From Glaciecola sp047250385 (lineage in GTDB: Bacteria > Pseudomonadota > Gammaproteobacteria > Enterobacterales > Alteromonadaceae), in contig NZ_JBLBVM010000049.1 of the NCBI RefSeq assembly GCF_047250385.1, forward strand, positions 79,271 to 143,270: a stretch of DNA of 64,000 nt, written 5' to 3'. Positions within the stretch are counted from its first letter, which is position 1. The number at the start of each line of letters is the position of its first letter. Below, piece after piece: positions 34,520 to 44,402 of the stretch. Position numbers and translations under genes: made by a program. The notes beneath the pieces are model-generated. The model made no database searches. It was not told where the DNA came from and was given only the letters and a program-made list of their open reading frames with translations.

Positions 34520-36048
34520 CACTTATACTATCGCCCGGGCAAACGACCTTAGCTCAATTAGAACGCCTTTACCGAGAGGAGCTCAGCTTTGAATTAACAC
34601 CAGAGACTTACGATGTTGTAGAAGCCGGTGCACAGAAGCTAAATGCCCGAGTGAAAAGCAACGAGACAATCTATGGTGTTAACACAGGCTTTGGCAAACT
34701 GGCATCAGTTAGAATAGACGCTGATAATTTAGAGAATTTGCAGCGTAACTTAGTGCGTTCACACTGTGCAGGTATTGGCGAACCTCTTCCTAACAATGTC
34801 GTTAGATTAATCATGGCTTTAAAGTGTTTGTCTTTAGGTCGTGGCGCATCAGGTGTAAGAGTCTCCGTCATCAAGCTAATACAAGACATGGTGAAAGCCG
34901 ACATTATTCCGGTGATCCCAGCGCAAGGTTCTGTTGGTGCTTCGGGTGATCTTGCACCATTAGCACATATGGCGGCAGCCTTAATTGGCGAAGGCGACGT
35001 ATTCTACAAAGGCAAAAGAGTCGTCGCGCTAGACGCCCTGAACATTGAAGGTTTAACACCCACAGTACTTCAGGCAAAAGAAGGCTTGGCACTATTAAAC
35101 GGAACACAAGCTTCAACCGCGCTGGCTTTAGCCGGACTCTTTGGCGCATGGCGATTAGCCATCACTTCCCTTACAACCACTGCCCTTTCTATTGATGCGG
35201 CAATGGGGTCAAGCGCACCGTTTCATGATGAAATTCATCAACTACGCGGCCAGAAAGGTCAAATAGATAGTGCACAAAGATTACGTGACCTATTAGCAGG
35301 CTCAGCGATACGCGAAAGTCATCAAGTCGGTGATGAACGAGTTCAGGACCCTTATTGCTTACGATGTGCACCTCAAGTGATTGGTGCTTGTATGGACCAA
35401 TTACAATTCGCCGGCAAGATCTTGCAAATAGAAGCAAATGCGGCGACCGATAACCCATTGATTTTATCTGACGGCAATATTATTTCAGGCGGTAACTTTC
35501 ATGCCGAACCCGTCGCTTTAGCGGCAGATCAAATCGCCATATCAATTTCTGAAATTGGATGTATTTCTCAGCGCAGAGTAGCTTTGCTCGTCGACCCAGC
35601 TCTGAGTTTCGGTTTACCCGCCTTCCTAGCACCTGATCCAGGCTTGAAATCAGGATTGATGATTGCGGAAGTCACATCAGCAGCCTTGATGAGTGAAAAC
35701 AAAGCGCTATCCAATCCGCGCTCTGTAGACTCCACCCCCACTTCAGCAAACCAAGAAGATCATGTGTCGATGGCTTGTCACGCTGCACGCCGCTTACTAG
35801 AAATGAACAAAAACCTTGCGGTTATCTTAGGAATTGAAGCGATGGCTGGAGCACAAGGTATTGAGCTTCGCGCACCTCTGCAAACTAGTCCGCACTTGAA
35901 GGATGTGATTGCAACAATACGCGGTCGCTGCCCGTCCTTAGATGATGATCGCATGGTGAGCAAAGACATCGAGGCATTGGCGGATTTAGTTCACAACTCA
36001 TCCTCACTTTGTGATTTGGATGATCATGTTATTCAACTTGAGTTATAA
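34516..36048 (+). CDS. hutH: Histidine ammonia-lyase (HutH)
   Basis: HutH removes ammonia from histidine to give urocanate. The 510-residue protein contains the ASG triad that cyclises into the MIO cofactor (GSVGASGDLAPLAHM, about residues 142-144), preceded by YGVNTGFGKLASVRI and followed by QDPYCLRCAPQVIGA and STPTSANQEDHVSMA. The ATG at 34516 follows CAGGAGCC and overlaps the hutI stop codon. Confidence 0.95.
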   Translation: MTLILSPGQTTLAQLERLYREELSFELTPETYDVVEAGAQKLNARVKSNETIYGVNTGFGKLASVRIDADNLENLQRNLVRSHCAGIGEPLPNNVVRLIMALKCLSLGRGASGVRVSVIKLIQDMVKADIIPVIPAQGSVGASGDLAPLAHMAAALIGEGDVFYKGKRVVALDALNIEGLTPTVLQAKEGLALLNGTQASTALALAGLFGAWRLAITSLTTTALSIDAAMGSSAPFHDEIHQLRGQKGQIDSAQRLRDLLAGSAIRESHQVGDERVQDPYCLRCAPQVIGACMDQLQFAGKILQIEANAATDNPLILSDGNIISGGNFHAEPVALAADQIAISISEIGCISQRRVALLVDPALSFGLPAFLAPDPGLKSGLMIAEVTSAALMSENKALSNPRSVDSTPTSANQEDHVSMACHAARRLLEMNKNLAVILGIEAMAGAQGIELRAPLQTSPHLKDVIATIRGRCPSLDDDRMVSKDIEALADLVHNSSSLCDLDDHVIQLEL

Positions 36049-36050
36049 AC

Positions 36051-36860
36051 ATGAAAGTCGTTGATATTATTCAAGGTGATAGCCCTATTATATTGGGGCA
36101 ACCGCACTCCGGAACCTATGTTCCTGAGCACATCCATGCCAATTTGAATGATCTGGGTCGACAATTACTCGATACCGATTGGCATGTACCGAAACTCTAC
36201 GAGGGGCTTTTAGAAGGTGCAAGCATAGTACGAGCTAACTTTAGTCGCTATGTGATTGATGCCAATCGCGATCCTAAGGGAACAAACCTTTATCCTGGGC
36301 AAAATACAACAACCCTCGTCCCACTATCAAGCTTTGATGGTGAGCCCATTTGGAATAAAGAGCCAAGCGCTGAAGATATTCAACAACGCTTAAACGATTA
36401 CCATCGTGTTTATCATCAAGCCCTCGAAGCCGAGATAGCACGCGTAAAGTCTAAATTTGGTATCGCAGTGCTTTACGACTGCCACTCTATTCGCTCAAAA
36501 ATACCTTTCTTATTCGATGACCAATTACCTGATTTGAATGTGGGAGATAATTCTGGCGCATCGTGCGACCCAGCATTTACTTCAACCCTTGAGAAAGTAT
36601 GCAAAAACATAGAAAGCCACAGCTTTGTAGTGAACGGTAGGTTTAAAGGTGGCTGGACAACTCGCCACTATGGGCAACCTCAAAACGGCGTTCATGCCAT
36701 TCAAATGGAGTTAGCGCAGCGAGCTTATCTAGCAAGCGAGTTGCCACCGTTTAACTATGATGTTCAAAAAGCATCAGGTTTACGCAATGTGCTGCGCGAT
36801 ATACTTCAAGAAATCAATACAACAATTTTTAGGCTTCTACCGGAGAACAATAATGGATAG
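36051..36860 (+). CDS. hutG: N-formylglutamate amidohydrolase (HutG)
   Basis: HutG releases formate and glutamate from N-formylglutamate. The 269-residue FGase-family protein has a DIIQGDSPIILGQPHSGTYVP start, VIDANRDPKGTNLYPGQNTT, LYDCHSIRSKIPFLF and FKGGWTTRHYGQPQNGVHAIQMELAQRAYL. It starts two bases after hutH and overlaps hutU by eight bases. It completes the HutF branch. Confidence 0.93.
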   Translation: MKVVDIIQGDSPIILGQPHSGTYVPEHIHANLNDLGRQLLDTDWHVPKLYEGLLEGASIVRANFSRYVIDANRDPKGTNLYPGQNTTTLVPLSSFDGEPIWNKEPSAEDIQQRLNDYHRVYHQALEAEIARVKSKFGIAVLYDCHSIRSKIPFLFDDQLPDLNVGDNSGASCDPAFTSTLEKVCKNIESHSFVVNGRFKGGWTTRHYGQPQNGVHAIQMELAQRAYLASELPPFNYDVQKASGLRNVLRDILQEINTTIFRLLPENNNG

Positions 36861-38526
36861 AAAATCACTTATTAAACGAGACATCAAAAGCCCTAGAGGT
36901 GCAACGCTAAATTGTAAATCATGGGCAACTGAAGCCCCATATAGAATGCTGCAAAACAACCTTGATCGTGAAGTTGCTGAAAATCCAGACGAACTCGTTG
37001 TTTACGGTGGAATTGGCCGAGCTGCACGCACGTGGAAAGACTATGATTTGATGATTGAGACTTTGAAGAATCTGACGGAAGAAGAAACCATGCTGGTTCA
37101 ATCCGGTAAGCCCGTCGGTGTCTTCAGAACTCACAAAGACGCACCTCGTGTACTTATCGCAAACTCTAACCTAGTACCTCATTGGGCAAACTGGGAACAC
37201 TTTAACGAGCTCGATAAAAAAGGCTTGATGATGTATGGCCAAATGACCGCAGGTTCGTGGATCTATATTGGCAGCCAAGGGATCGTACAAGGTACATATG
37301 AAACCTTCGTAGAGGCTGGACGTCAGCACTATGATGGAAGTTTAAAAGGCAAGTGGATATTAACAGCTGGCTTAGGCGGCATGGGTGGTGCGCAGCCATT
37401 AGCAGCCGTTATGGCCGGAGCAAGTTGTTTAGCTATTGAGTGTAATTCTGACAGTATCGACTTCCGTCTTCGTACTCGTTACCTCGATGAGAAAGCCGAA
37501 ACACTGGATGAAGCCTTAGCCATGATTGATAAGTGGACTAAAGCTGGCGAAGCAAAATCTGTTGGCCTTTGCGCCAATGCAGCGGATATTTTTCCAGAAT
37601 TAGTCAAACGTGGTGTTCGACCTGACATTGTGACAGACCAAACATCTGCCCACGATCCATTGAACGGCTACCTTCCTCAAGGCTGGACTTTAGAGCAATG
37701 GAAGGAAAAACGTAATAGCAGTCCTAAAGAAGTGATATCGGCTGCATGTGGATCAATGCGTGTGCAAGTTCAAGCCATGCTCGATTTCTGGAATGCAGGC
37801 ATACCGACGCTTGATTATGGTAATAACATACGCCAAGTTGCTTTCGAGGCGGGTTTAGAAAATGCCTTCGATTTCCCGGGCTTCGTCCCTGCTTATATTC
37901 GCCCTCTCTTTTGTCGTGGTGTTGGCCCATTCCGTTGGGTTGCGTTATCTGGTGATCCTGAAGACATTTACAAAACAGACCAAAAAGTGAAAGAGTTAAT
38001 GCCGGATGACAAGCACCTGCACCGCTGGCTGGATATGGCGCGTGAACGCATCGACTTTCAAGGCTTACCCGCTCGAATCTGTTGGGTTGGTTTAGGTGAC
38101 AGACACCGTCTTGGGCTTGCCTTCAATGAAATGGTGAAGAACGGTGAACTCAGTGCGCCAGTCGTTATCGGCCGTGACCACTTGGATAGTGGCTCCGTCG
38201 CAAGCCCAAATAGAGAGACGGAAGCAATGAAAGACGGTTCAAGTGCCGTATCAGATTGGCCACTTCTGAATGCTTTGCTAAACACAGCATCAGGCGCAAC
38301 GTGGGTAAGTCTGCACCATGGCGGCGGCGTTGGTATGGGCTTCTCGCAACATTCAGGCATGGTTGTATTGGCTGATGGTACTGATGATGCTGCTCAACGC
38401 TTGGATCGCGTACTTTGGAATGATCCAGCGACGGGAGTGATGCGTCATGCCGATGCAGGGTACGAAGAAGCGGTGGAATGTGCTAAAGACAAAGGCTTGA
38501 ATCTACCTGGCATTCTTAAAAAGTAA
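36853..38526 (+). CDS. hutU: Urocanate hydratase (HutU)
   Basis: HutU converts urocanate to 4-imidazolone-5-propanoate with bound NAD+. The 557-residue protein has the family's VYGGIGRAARTWKDYD start, the NAD-binding WILTAGLGGMGGAQPLA and the C-terminal SLHHGGGVGMGFSQHSGMVVLADG. The ATG at 36853 gives the standard MDRKSLIKRDI N-terminus and lies inside the end of hutG. No hut transporter is in this cluster. Confidence 0.95.
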   Translation: MDRKSLIKRDIKSPRGATLNCKSWATEAPYRMLQNNLDREVAENPDELVVYGGIGRAARTWKDYDLMIETLKNLTEEETMLVQSGKPVGVFRTHKDAPRVLIANSNLVPHWANWEHFNELDKKGLMMYGQMTAGSWIYIGSQGIVQGTYETFVEAGRQHYDGSLKGKWILTAGLGGMGGAQPLAAVMAGASCLAIECNSDSIDFRLRTRYLDEKAETLDEALAMIDKWTKAGEAKSVGLCANAADIFPELVKRGVRPDIVTDQTSAHDPLNGYLPQGWTLEQWKEKRNSSPKEVISAACGSMRVQVQAMLDFWNAGIPTLDYGNNIRQVAFEAGLENAFDFPGFVPAYIRPLFCRGVGPFRWVALSGDPEDIYKTDQKVKELMPDDKHLHRWLDMARERIDFQGLPARICWVGLGDRHRLGLAFNEMVKNGELSAPVVIGRDHLDSGSVASPNRETEAMKDGSSAVSDWPLLNALLNTASGATWVSLHHGGGVGMGFSQHSGMVVLADGTDDAAQRLDRVLWNDPATGVMRHADAGYEEAVECAKDKGLNLPGILKK

Positions 38527-38543
38527 TCTAAAAATATCCTTTC

Positions 38544-38572
38544 CTAAAGTGCCCTGAAGTATTGGGGCCCTT
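38544..38572 (+). terminator. Possible terminator of the hut operon
   Basis: AAAGTGCCC can pair with GGGCCCTTT with one mismatch, and a short A/T-rich stretch follows. It is imperfect, so confidence is low. Confidence 0.35.
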
Positions 38573-38749
38573 TAATTGCTTTGAAGTCAAAGCCCAAATT
38601 CGATACGCAATTGTACTCAGGCTTTTTAGTTTGAAGCGGCAGTTTAGAATGTATCTTTAAAAAGGCCTTATCAACACACCACTTCTCTACTCTCAAAAGA
38701 CCTAAATATGCTAGACTCCTGACAACCAAAAACCAGATTTCAAGCCTAC

Positions 38750-39370
38750 ATGCCAGCCAAACCCAGACATAAAAAACCAAGTTCCCACATCAGTAAGCAC
38801 AAAAAAGTTAAGACCAGCCGAGGCTTAGTTCGCATCATCGCTGGAACTCATCGTGGAAGACGTTTACCTGTTTTGGTGCATGAAGGCTTAAGACCCACAG
38901 GCGACAGAGTGAAGGAAACACTGTTTAACTGGCTCATGGCAGAAGTCGAAGGTGCCGTTTGTTTAGATATGTATGCTGGGAGTGGCAGCTTGGGAATTGA
39001 AGCTTTATCCCGTGGTGCAAAGCATGTCGTATTTATAGAGCAAGATAGAACAGTATCGCAACAAATCACGGACAACCTCACAACCTTGCGAGAACTAGAC
39101 AAAGCTGCGGTACTCAACCAAAGTGCACTAAGCACCGATTTAGACGCGTCAGGCCCATTCGATATCGTATTTATTGACCCTCCTTTTGGCAAAGATATGG
39201 TTGAACAAAGCATTAAAAAGTTGCTAGTTGAAGGAACGCTCGCCCCTAATGCACACATATATATCGAAACAGGTCACAATGATGACTATACCCTTCCGCC
39301 AAATTTCGCTTTAGTGAAACAAATTAAGACCAGTCAGGTGTTTGCTTGTCTGTATAAATTCGAAGCCTAA
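38750..39370 (+). CDS. rsmD: 16S rRNA (guanine(966)-N(2))-methyltransferase RsmD
   Basis: RsmD methylates G966 of 16S rRNA. The protein (206 residues) has the RIIAGTHRGRRLPV start, RPTGDRVKETLFNWL, the SAM-binding DMYAGSGSLGIEALSRGA and the catalytic IVFIDPPFGKDM. A basic leader of about 20 residues precedes the domain. In many gammaproteobacteria rsmD lies next to ftsY; here it is followed by the large sensor protein gene instead. Confidence 0.93.
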   Translation: MPAKPRHKKPSSHISKHKKVKTSRGLVRIIAGTHRGRRLPVLVHEGLRPTGDRVKETLFNWLMAEVEGAVCLDMYAGSGSLGIEALSRGAKHVVFIEQDRTVSQQITDNLTTLRELDKAAVLNQSALSTDLDASGPFDIVFIDPPFGKDMVEQSIKKLLVEGTLAPNAHIYIETGHNDDYTLPPNFALVKQIKTSQVFACLYKFEA

Positions 39371-39574
39371 TTTAAATTGAGAGCTTGAATTGAAAGCTTG
39401 AATGAAAAGTTACATTTAAAAAATAATATTGCTTGAAGAAATCCCCCTTCATCAAACGTAGTTTACAACCAAACCCATTCTTGTTGAATTTTTAACCAAT
39501 AAGATATATATTTTTAACAAGACCCAATCGTGCTCTATTTAGTCGTTTTTGCCGATACTACTAGAGAACATGCT

Positions 39575-42500
39575 ATGCAAAGGAAAGCAAGTCGACTAAA
39601 AGCAATGATGGTTGCTTTTTTAAGTATCACTCTCGCAATAACAATTTGTGCAGGTTTTTATTACTTTAAAATTCAGCAAAATGAAAAGTATCAAAACCAA
39701 CTTCACTTCCGCGAACTCAACAACATCACCGTTTCTTTAGAAAACGGCATTTCTGCGTTTAAAGAATTCATATACCAACAAAACAAAGCCCTAGTTAGCA
39801 AAGTGAAAACTGATTTTCAAGCTGTCTTAGATAAGAAGATAGAGAGTTTGAACCAAGCACAGGAGTACCTGATTGCTGAACAAAGTAAGATCAGAGAGCA
39901 GAAGAAAAAATTTGGTGAAATAAAAGAGCAAAAGAAAGAGTTCGATCAAATTAAACAATCTACTTCGAAGGAAGCTACTTTTCTGCGTGACAAGATGGAG
40001 CAATTTAATGTTCAAGCCTATCAACTAGATAATGAGTACAAACAAGCAATTAATGAATTACATTATGAAACTTTGTTATTTCTGGATGAACAAGTAAACG
40101 AAGTAAAAGTGCTCGCATCTGTTTCAAGCGACCTAAACTCAATCAATAGCGATGCTGTAAAAGCGCTAGATAAGCAAAAAAATATCGTTGAAGATTGTTT
40201 AGTCGACACCTTTAATGCTCGTAACTTGAATAATAAATATTCCGCTTGCTTTGACCAAGCCTATGCCGACGCCATCAAAAACGTAGAAAGCGAGATAAAC
40301 AAAACCTTAAGTAGCAAGACCAAAAATAGCAACAGCAACACCAATGTCTACAACCAAAACTCCCCATTAAGAAGCATCTCAAAAATAAATACGGACAAAC
40401 ATGCCGGTTTAGCGAAACTAAGAACAAACGACCAAACCACTGAATCGTGGGGAATTGAGATAAGCGATTGGCTGGGCGGTAGTAATGATTTATATCCATT
40501 AGTGTTGTTGGTTGATACGGAAGGCAAGTTGATTGCTCGCAAACAAAACCCTGAACTCAACTCCTCTCTCGTTGGAATAACGTTCAATGATGTTTCCTCG
40601 TATCTGAAAGAAGAGCCCGCAGTTAAGAAAGAAGAAAAAGGACTAGCAAAGAGCAAAGTACACTCGACAACGAAAGGTGTGTCTAAGTACGCTGATATTA
40701 TGATCTCAGGTAACGAGTACCGCTTGTTTATTTCTCCTCTCTCAAATCAAGACTTACTCGAAATGACCGGCATGAAGACATGCGATCCCGCTCCCTGTGA
40801 TAAGCCTTTCTATGTCATCGGACTAAGAGAAAAAGAGAAATTCAACTCAACCAAACAAAGTATTTCAAGAAGCATAATAGCCGCTGCAATTTTGTTTACT
40901 TTAGCACTCATCGCTTTCATACCATTATTAAAGATACGCTTGAGTTCCGTCAGCCAAGCCTTTTCTGCTTGGGATAGACACACCTTAGCGATTGGATGTG
41001 TTTTGCTCATCACTGTCTGTAGCATTGGCATGTACGATTATATTCACTACAGCAAAGTAAAGAGCGAACAAAGTAAGCTAAGCAATTCCTTGTTTATTCA
41101 AATGCGTAATGCTTTCGATTTAGAGTTAAAAACGCTAATTGATATTGCCTACAAAAACTTAAACGACATAACACAAGAAGATTATGATATTGACTATGAA
41201 ATTTTAGAAGAAATATCAGTCGATATTCGTAACGAGATGACTGAAAAAGTCATTCAAGAGCTCTTAAAACAAGAGTATTCGCAATATAGACGATATAGTG
41301 AAGATGAGCTTCTTGAGATAGCTGAACTAACTGCAGAATCTAACATCGCTGCATTAAGTGATGAGAAATATGAAGAGCTGATTAAAGCGCGAATAAAGCA
41401 ATATAAGCTAGAAACCTTCAAAGATTATTTACTAGATAACGAAACTAATTTGCCCTACTTCGTTGAAAACTTATTTGTGCTAAATGCAGACGATACCTTA
41501 GAAAAGTCAGTTAAAATGGACGGCCTCGCCATGTGGGGAACTCGCTCTAGATACCGCGGCTTGAACAAAGATATCTCTTTATTGAAACGTGAATATGCAG
41601 TGCGAGGTGTACAAAATCAACTCTGGCCCGTCGACATAGATCAGAATAATGGTTATTGTGAAAAGGGTCTGTTCATGGAGAGACTCTTCAATTTAAGAGA
41701 CGGTGCAAAGTCCACCCAACTTTCCCTTTCTTGCCAAAAACAGGAAGGCACTAATTTTTACAGTTCATTGTCCTTTGGTACTCAAATCCAAACATTCACG
41801 AATACCATATTGCCGGCTAATTTTGGCTTTGTCGTGTTTGATAACAATACTGGCAAAGCTCTTTATCACAGCCAAGATGATGGCCGAAGTTTGGTTGAAA
41901 ACGTATTTGTAGAAACCGACAATAGCGGTTTACTCAAATCGTACATGAGCACTCCATATTTTTATAACCAACCAACGTCCTTCGAAGTCGATTACAATGG
42001 GAAAGTACACAACTTTACACTAGGCACAATTAAAGAGGGCGTGCCGTGGACTTTGGTCGTTTTTTACGACAAAGAAAACACACGAGCAATTAACTTAATG
42101 TCAGTCTTGGTGAGTTTAACTATTTGCTTTGTTGTATTTGTATTGGTTTACTACTTCATGATCATGATAGTGCCTAAAAGCAATCGTCGCGGAGTATTTT
42201 GGCCAACACCATCTGAAAGTAGTTACAAGAAAAGCCTCACTATTATCACAATATTAGGCGGCGCAATTGTCTTCTTCGGCGGGCTTTCCTACCTCATCGC
42301 CAATCACGTGTTTGAGCACCACCAACTAAGATACCAGCAACTCAACAATGCTCACCTCGGAGCCAATATCGCGAAAGCCAAAAACAGCATTGAAGTTTAT
42401 CGTAACCGAGTGCTTGATGAAGAGTCCGTTGCGAAGAAGTCGTTCGATCCTGATGAAGAGTACGCTGCGAGTGAGCCGTTGGTTTCTGATGAAGAGTCCA

Positions 42501-44299
42501 TTGCGAGTGAGTCGCTGGTTTCTGATGAAGAGTCTAAGTCCAACTCAGATAAAGAGAAAGCTTCCGGTTTGAAAATCACTAGCGTCCCCTGCTTCTTGGG
42601 CACAACAGAACCTGCAGTCAATAGCGAAACCGGTTTACAAACCTGTAAAGCGTCACCCGCTAAAGTCGGACTTGATAAAGCAGTGACTGATCCAATTAGC
42701 TACTTCAATTTACTCATTGAAGCATTTTGGAGCTTCTCCGTACTAGATGGCAATATTGACGAAACCTTGGTGATTACATCAAAAGTAAACCAGACGATTA
42801 TCAACAAAACCTTCAAAGAAGGGCATATCGATAACAGCTTGAACCAGCACCCGTTTGAAAGACGCTCGGAGCAAGAATTATTGTTCGCACAAAAAATACC
42901 GTTTGGATTAAAACACTTTATCTACGGCATTCTCATTGCCATCGCCTTTGCGGCCTTTGCTTTGGTCTTGTATAAAATTACCAAGGAATGGATTTTCGAG
43001 CGCTTCTTTGGTTTCAATATTCCGCCATTCTTCCGTTTGAATGAGAAGACACGTTACGATGTGAGCCAAGCTATGAAGGATGATTTCTTCAGTAACCATC
43101 AATACATGACTATCGTGCGGCCCAAATTAGAAACCTTATACGGCTTAAAGAATAATCAGCCCCAAAAAGACGAAACGTTTTCAAAATTTTTGAATGAAGC
43201 GCCACTCATAAACGACTCAGTTATTGACTTACAATCTCTTATTTCTGAAGGAGAAAGCGCAGAGTTTACTATCGACAACTTAATCGCTATTACCAGACAA
43301 AGTTATCCGAACTCAGCTAAATTAACTATCGCTATTTCTGGTTTAGAAAATGCAGGTTTTGATGAAAAAACACGTAAATATGCCTTAACACTCATGGAGT
43401 ACATTCTGGAGCAACACTTCATTAATGTAATACTACTTTGTGAAGTTGCGCCATTGTATCGCTTAACGCAGTCTGAGCTTTATCCCTCTAAGAATGAATC
43501 GAATCAGCTTACATGTGCCAGTGAAATGGTGCGTTGGTCGAATGTTCTGAAGCCTTTCATCAAAGTATATGATTGGTGCCCGAACTTAAAACAACGCTTA
43601 AGTCACGATGCTGATGCTGCTACCACCCTTATTCAAGAAGCCATAGCGTGGCCAGAATTACGCTTAGTGCTTAAGCAGTTTATAATATTTAACCGTTCAA
43701 CTCAGTTAGATGCTCGTGAAGCTTACGATGCGCTTCTGAATGATATTGAAACGCAAGAAGTAGAAATGTCGTCTTCAAGTTCAGCAACAAAAATCCATAT
43801 CGATGAAGAGCTACTGAAACAAACCGGTATTAATGACTTTTGGATCCCCGAGCAAATTATTGAGTTTTTTGCCGCGAATTCTGGTGCCCTTTATCGATTC
43901 AAGTGGGAACAATGTACTAAAACAGAACGTATTATTTTATTCCAAATTGCCAGTGGTCTGGAGCCAAATCCGCTCAACAGAGGTCCACTAGAGCATTTAG
44001 TTCGTCGAGGCTACATTTGTCGTGATAAAGGTTGGTTTTTGGTTAATACGAGCTTCAAGGAGTTTGTGCTGCATGCTGAGCCGGTGCACGTAATTGAAAG
44101 TTGGTTAATTGAAGCGAATGAGAGCATTTGGCAATACTTGCGAATTCCATTTTTTGCCATTGTTATCACATTAGTGGCTATTATGGCTTATACGGCTACC
44201 GACGCAATTGAAACGGCTATTGGAGTGCTGTCAGCAGTATTTGCACTTATTCCACTAGCAATCCGCAACTTCACAGCCATTAAAACAGGTAACGCTTAA
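39575..44299 (+). CDS. Giant multi-sensor membrane protein of unknown function
   Basis: This 1574-residue protein has one N-terminal helix (about residues 12-32), a coiled-coil and Cache-like periplasmic region (LYPLVLLVDTEGKLIARKQ), a helix pair (about 432-492), a second Cache-like region (GFVVFDNNTGKALYHSQDDG), helices near 840-910, a third short periplasmic part with SDEES repeats, and a helix near 1110-1130. A cytoplasmic part follows. It looks like a degenerate ATPase module without Walker A (KLTIAISGLENAGFDEKTRKYALTLMEYILEQ, about 1250) followed by a winged-helix-like stretch (WEQCTKTERIILFQIASG, then HLVRRGYICRD). Two C-terminal helices end it. I recognise no output domain. Confidence 0.8.
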   Translation: MQRKASRLKAMMVAFLSITLAITICAGFYYFKIQQNEKYQNQLHFRELNNITVSLENGISAFKEFIYQQNKALVSKVKTDFQAVLDKKIESLNQAQEYLIAEQSKIREQKKKFGEIKEQKKEFDQIKQSTSKEATFLRDKMEQFNVQAYQLDNEYKQAINELHYETLLFLDEQVNEVKVLASVSSDLNSINSDAVKALDKQKNIVEDCLVDTFNARNLNNKYSACFDQAYADAIKNVESEINKTLSSKTKNSNSNTNVYNQNSPLRSISKINTDKHAGLAKLRTNDQTTESWGIEISDWLGGSNDLYPLVLLVDTEGKLIARKQNPELNSSLVGITFNDVSSYLKEEPAVKKEEKGLAKSKVHSTTKGVSKYADIMISGNEYRLFISPLSNQDLLEMTGMKTCDPAPCDKPFYVIGLREKEKFNSTKQSISRSIIAAAILFTLALIAFIPLLKIRLSSVSQAFSAWDRHTLAIGCVLLITVCSIGMYDYIHYSKVKSEQSKLSNSLFIQMRNAFDLELKTLIDIAYKNLNDITQEDYDIDYEILEEISVDIRNEMTEKVIQELLKQEYSQYRRYSEDELLEIAELTAESNIAALSDEKYEELIKARIKQYKLETFKDYLLDNETNLPYFVENLFVLNADDTLEKSVKMDGLAMWGTRSRYRGLNKDISLLKREYAVRGVQNQLWPVDIDQNNGYCEKGLFMERLFNLRDGAKSTQLSLSCQKQEGTNFYSSLSFGTQIQTFTNTILPANFGFVVFDNNTGKALYHSQDDGRSLVENVFVETDNSGLLKSYMSTPYFYNQPTSFEVDYNGKVHNFTLGTIKEGVPWTLVVFYDKENTRAINLMSVLVSLTICFVVFVLVYYFMIMIVPKSNRRGVFWPTPSESSYKKSLTIITILGGAIVFFGGLSYLIANHVFEHHQLRYQQLNNAHLGANIAKAKNSIEVYRNRVLDEESVAKKSFDPDEEYAASEPLVSDEESIASESLVSDEESKSNSDKEKASGLKITSVPCFLGTTEPAVNSETGLQTCKASPAKVGLDKAVTDPISYFNLLIEAFWSFSVLDGNIDETLVITSKVNQTIINKTFKEGHIDNSLNQHPFERRSEQELLFAQKIPFGLKHFIYGILIAIAFAAFALVLYKITKEWIFERFFGFNIPPFFRLNEKTRYDVSQAMKDDFFSNHQYMTIVRPKLETLYGLKNNQPQKDETFSKFLNEAPLINDSVIDLQSLISEGESAEFTIDNLIAITRQSYPNSAKLTIAISGLENAGFDEKTRKYALTLMEYILEQHFINVILLCEVAPLYRLTQSELYPSKNESNQLTCASEMVRWSNVLKPFIKVYDWCPNLKQRLSHDADAATTLIQEAIAWPELRLVLKQFIIFNRSTQLDAREAYDALLNDIETQEVEMSSSSSATKIHIDEELLKQTGINDFWIPEQIIEFFAANSGALYRFKWEQCTKTERIILFQIASGLEPNPLNRGPLEHLVRRGYICRDKGWFLVNTSFKEFVLHAEPVHVIESWLIEANESIWQYLRIPFFAIVITLVAIMAYTATDAIETAIGVLSAVFALIPLAIRNFTAIKTGNA

Positions 44300-44402
44300 G
44301 CAGAGGGCCACGCAGTTTTAGCCTTGTTTAATGGCTTTAAGACTTAGAACGAGAGAAGTGCTGCGCAATCAGTAGTCTTGCGCGATCAGTAATGATCTGT
44401 AG

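Noticed and set aside
42348..42621. Frames on other strand or phase across the SDEES repeats
   Set aside because: Shadows of the in-frame repeats in the giant sensor gene, without start signals.
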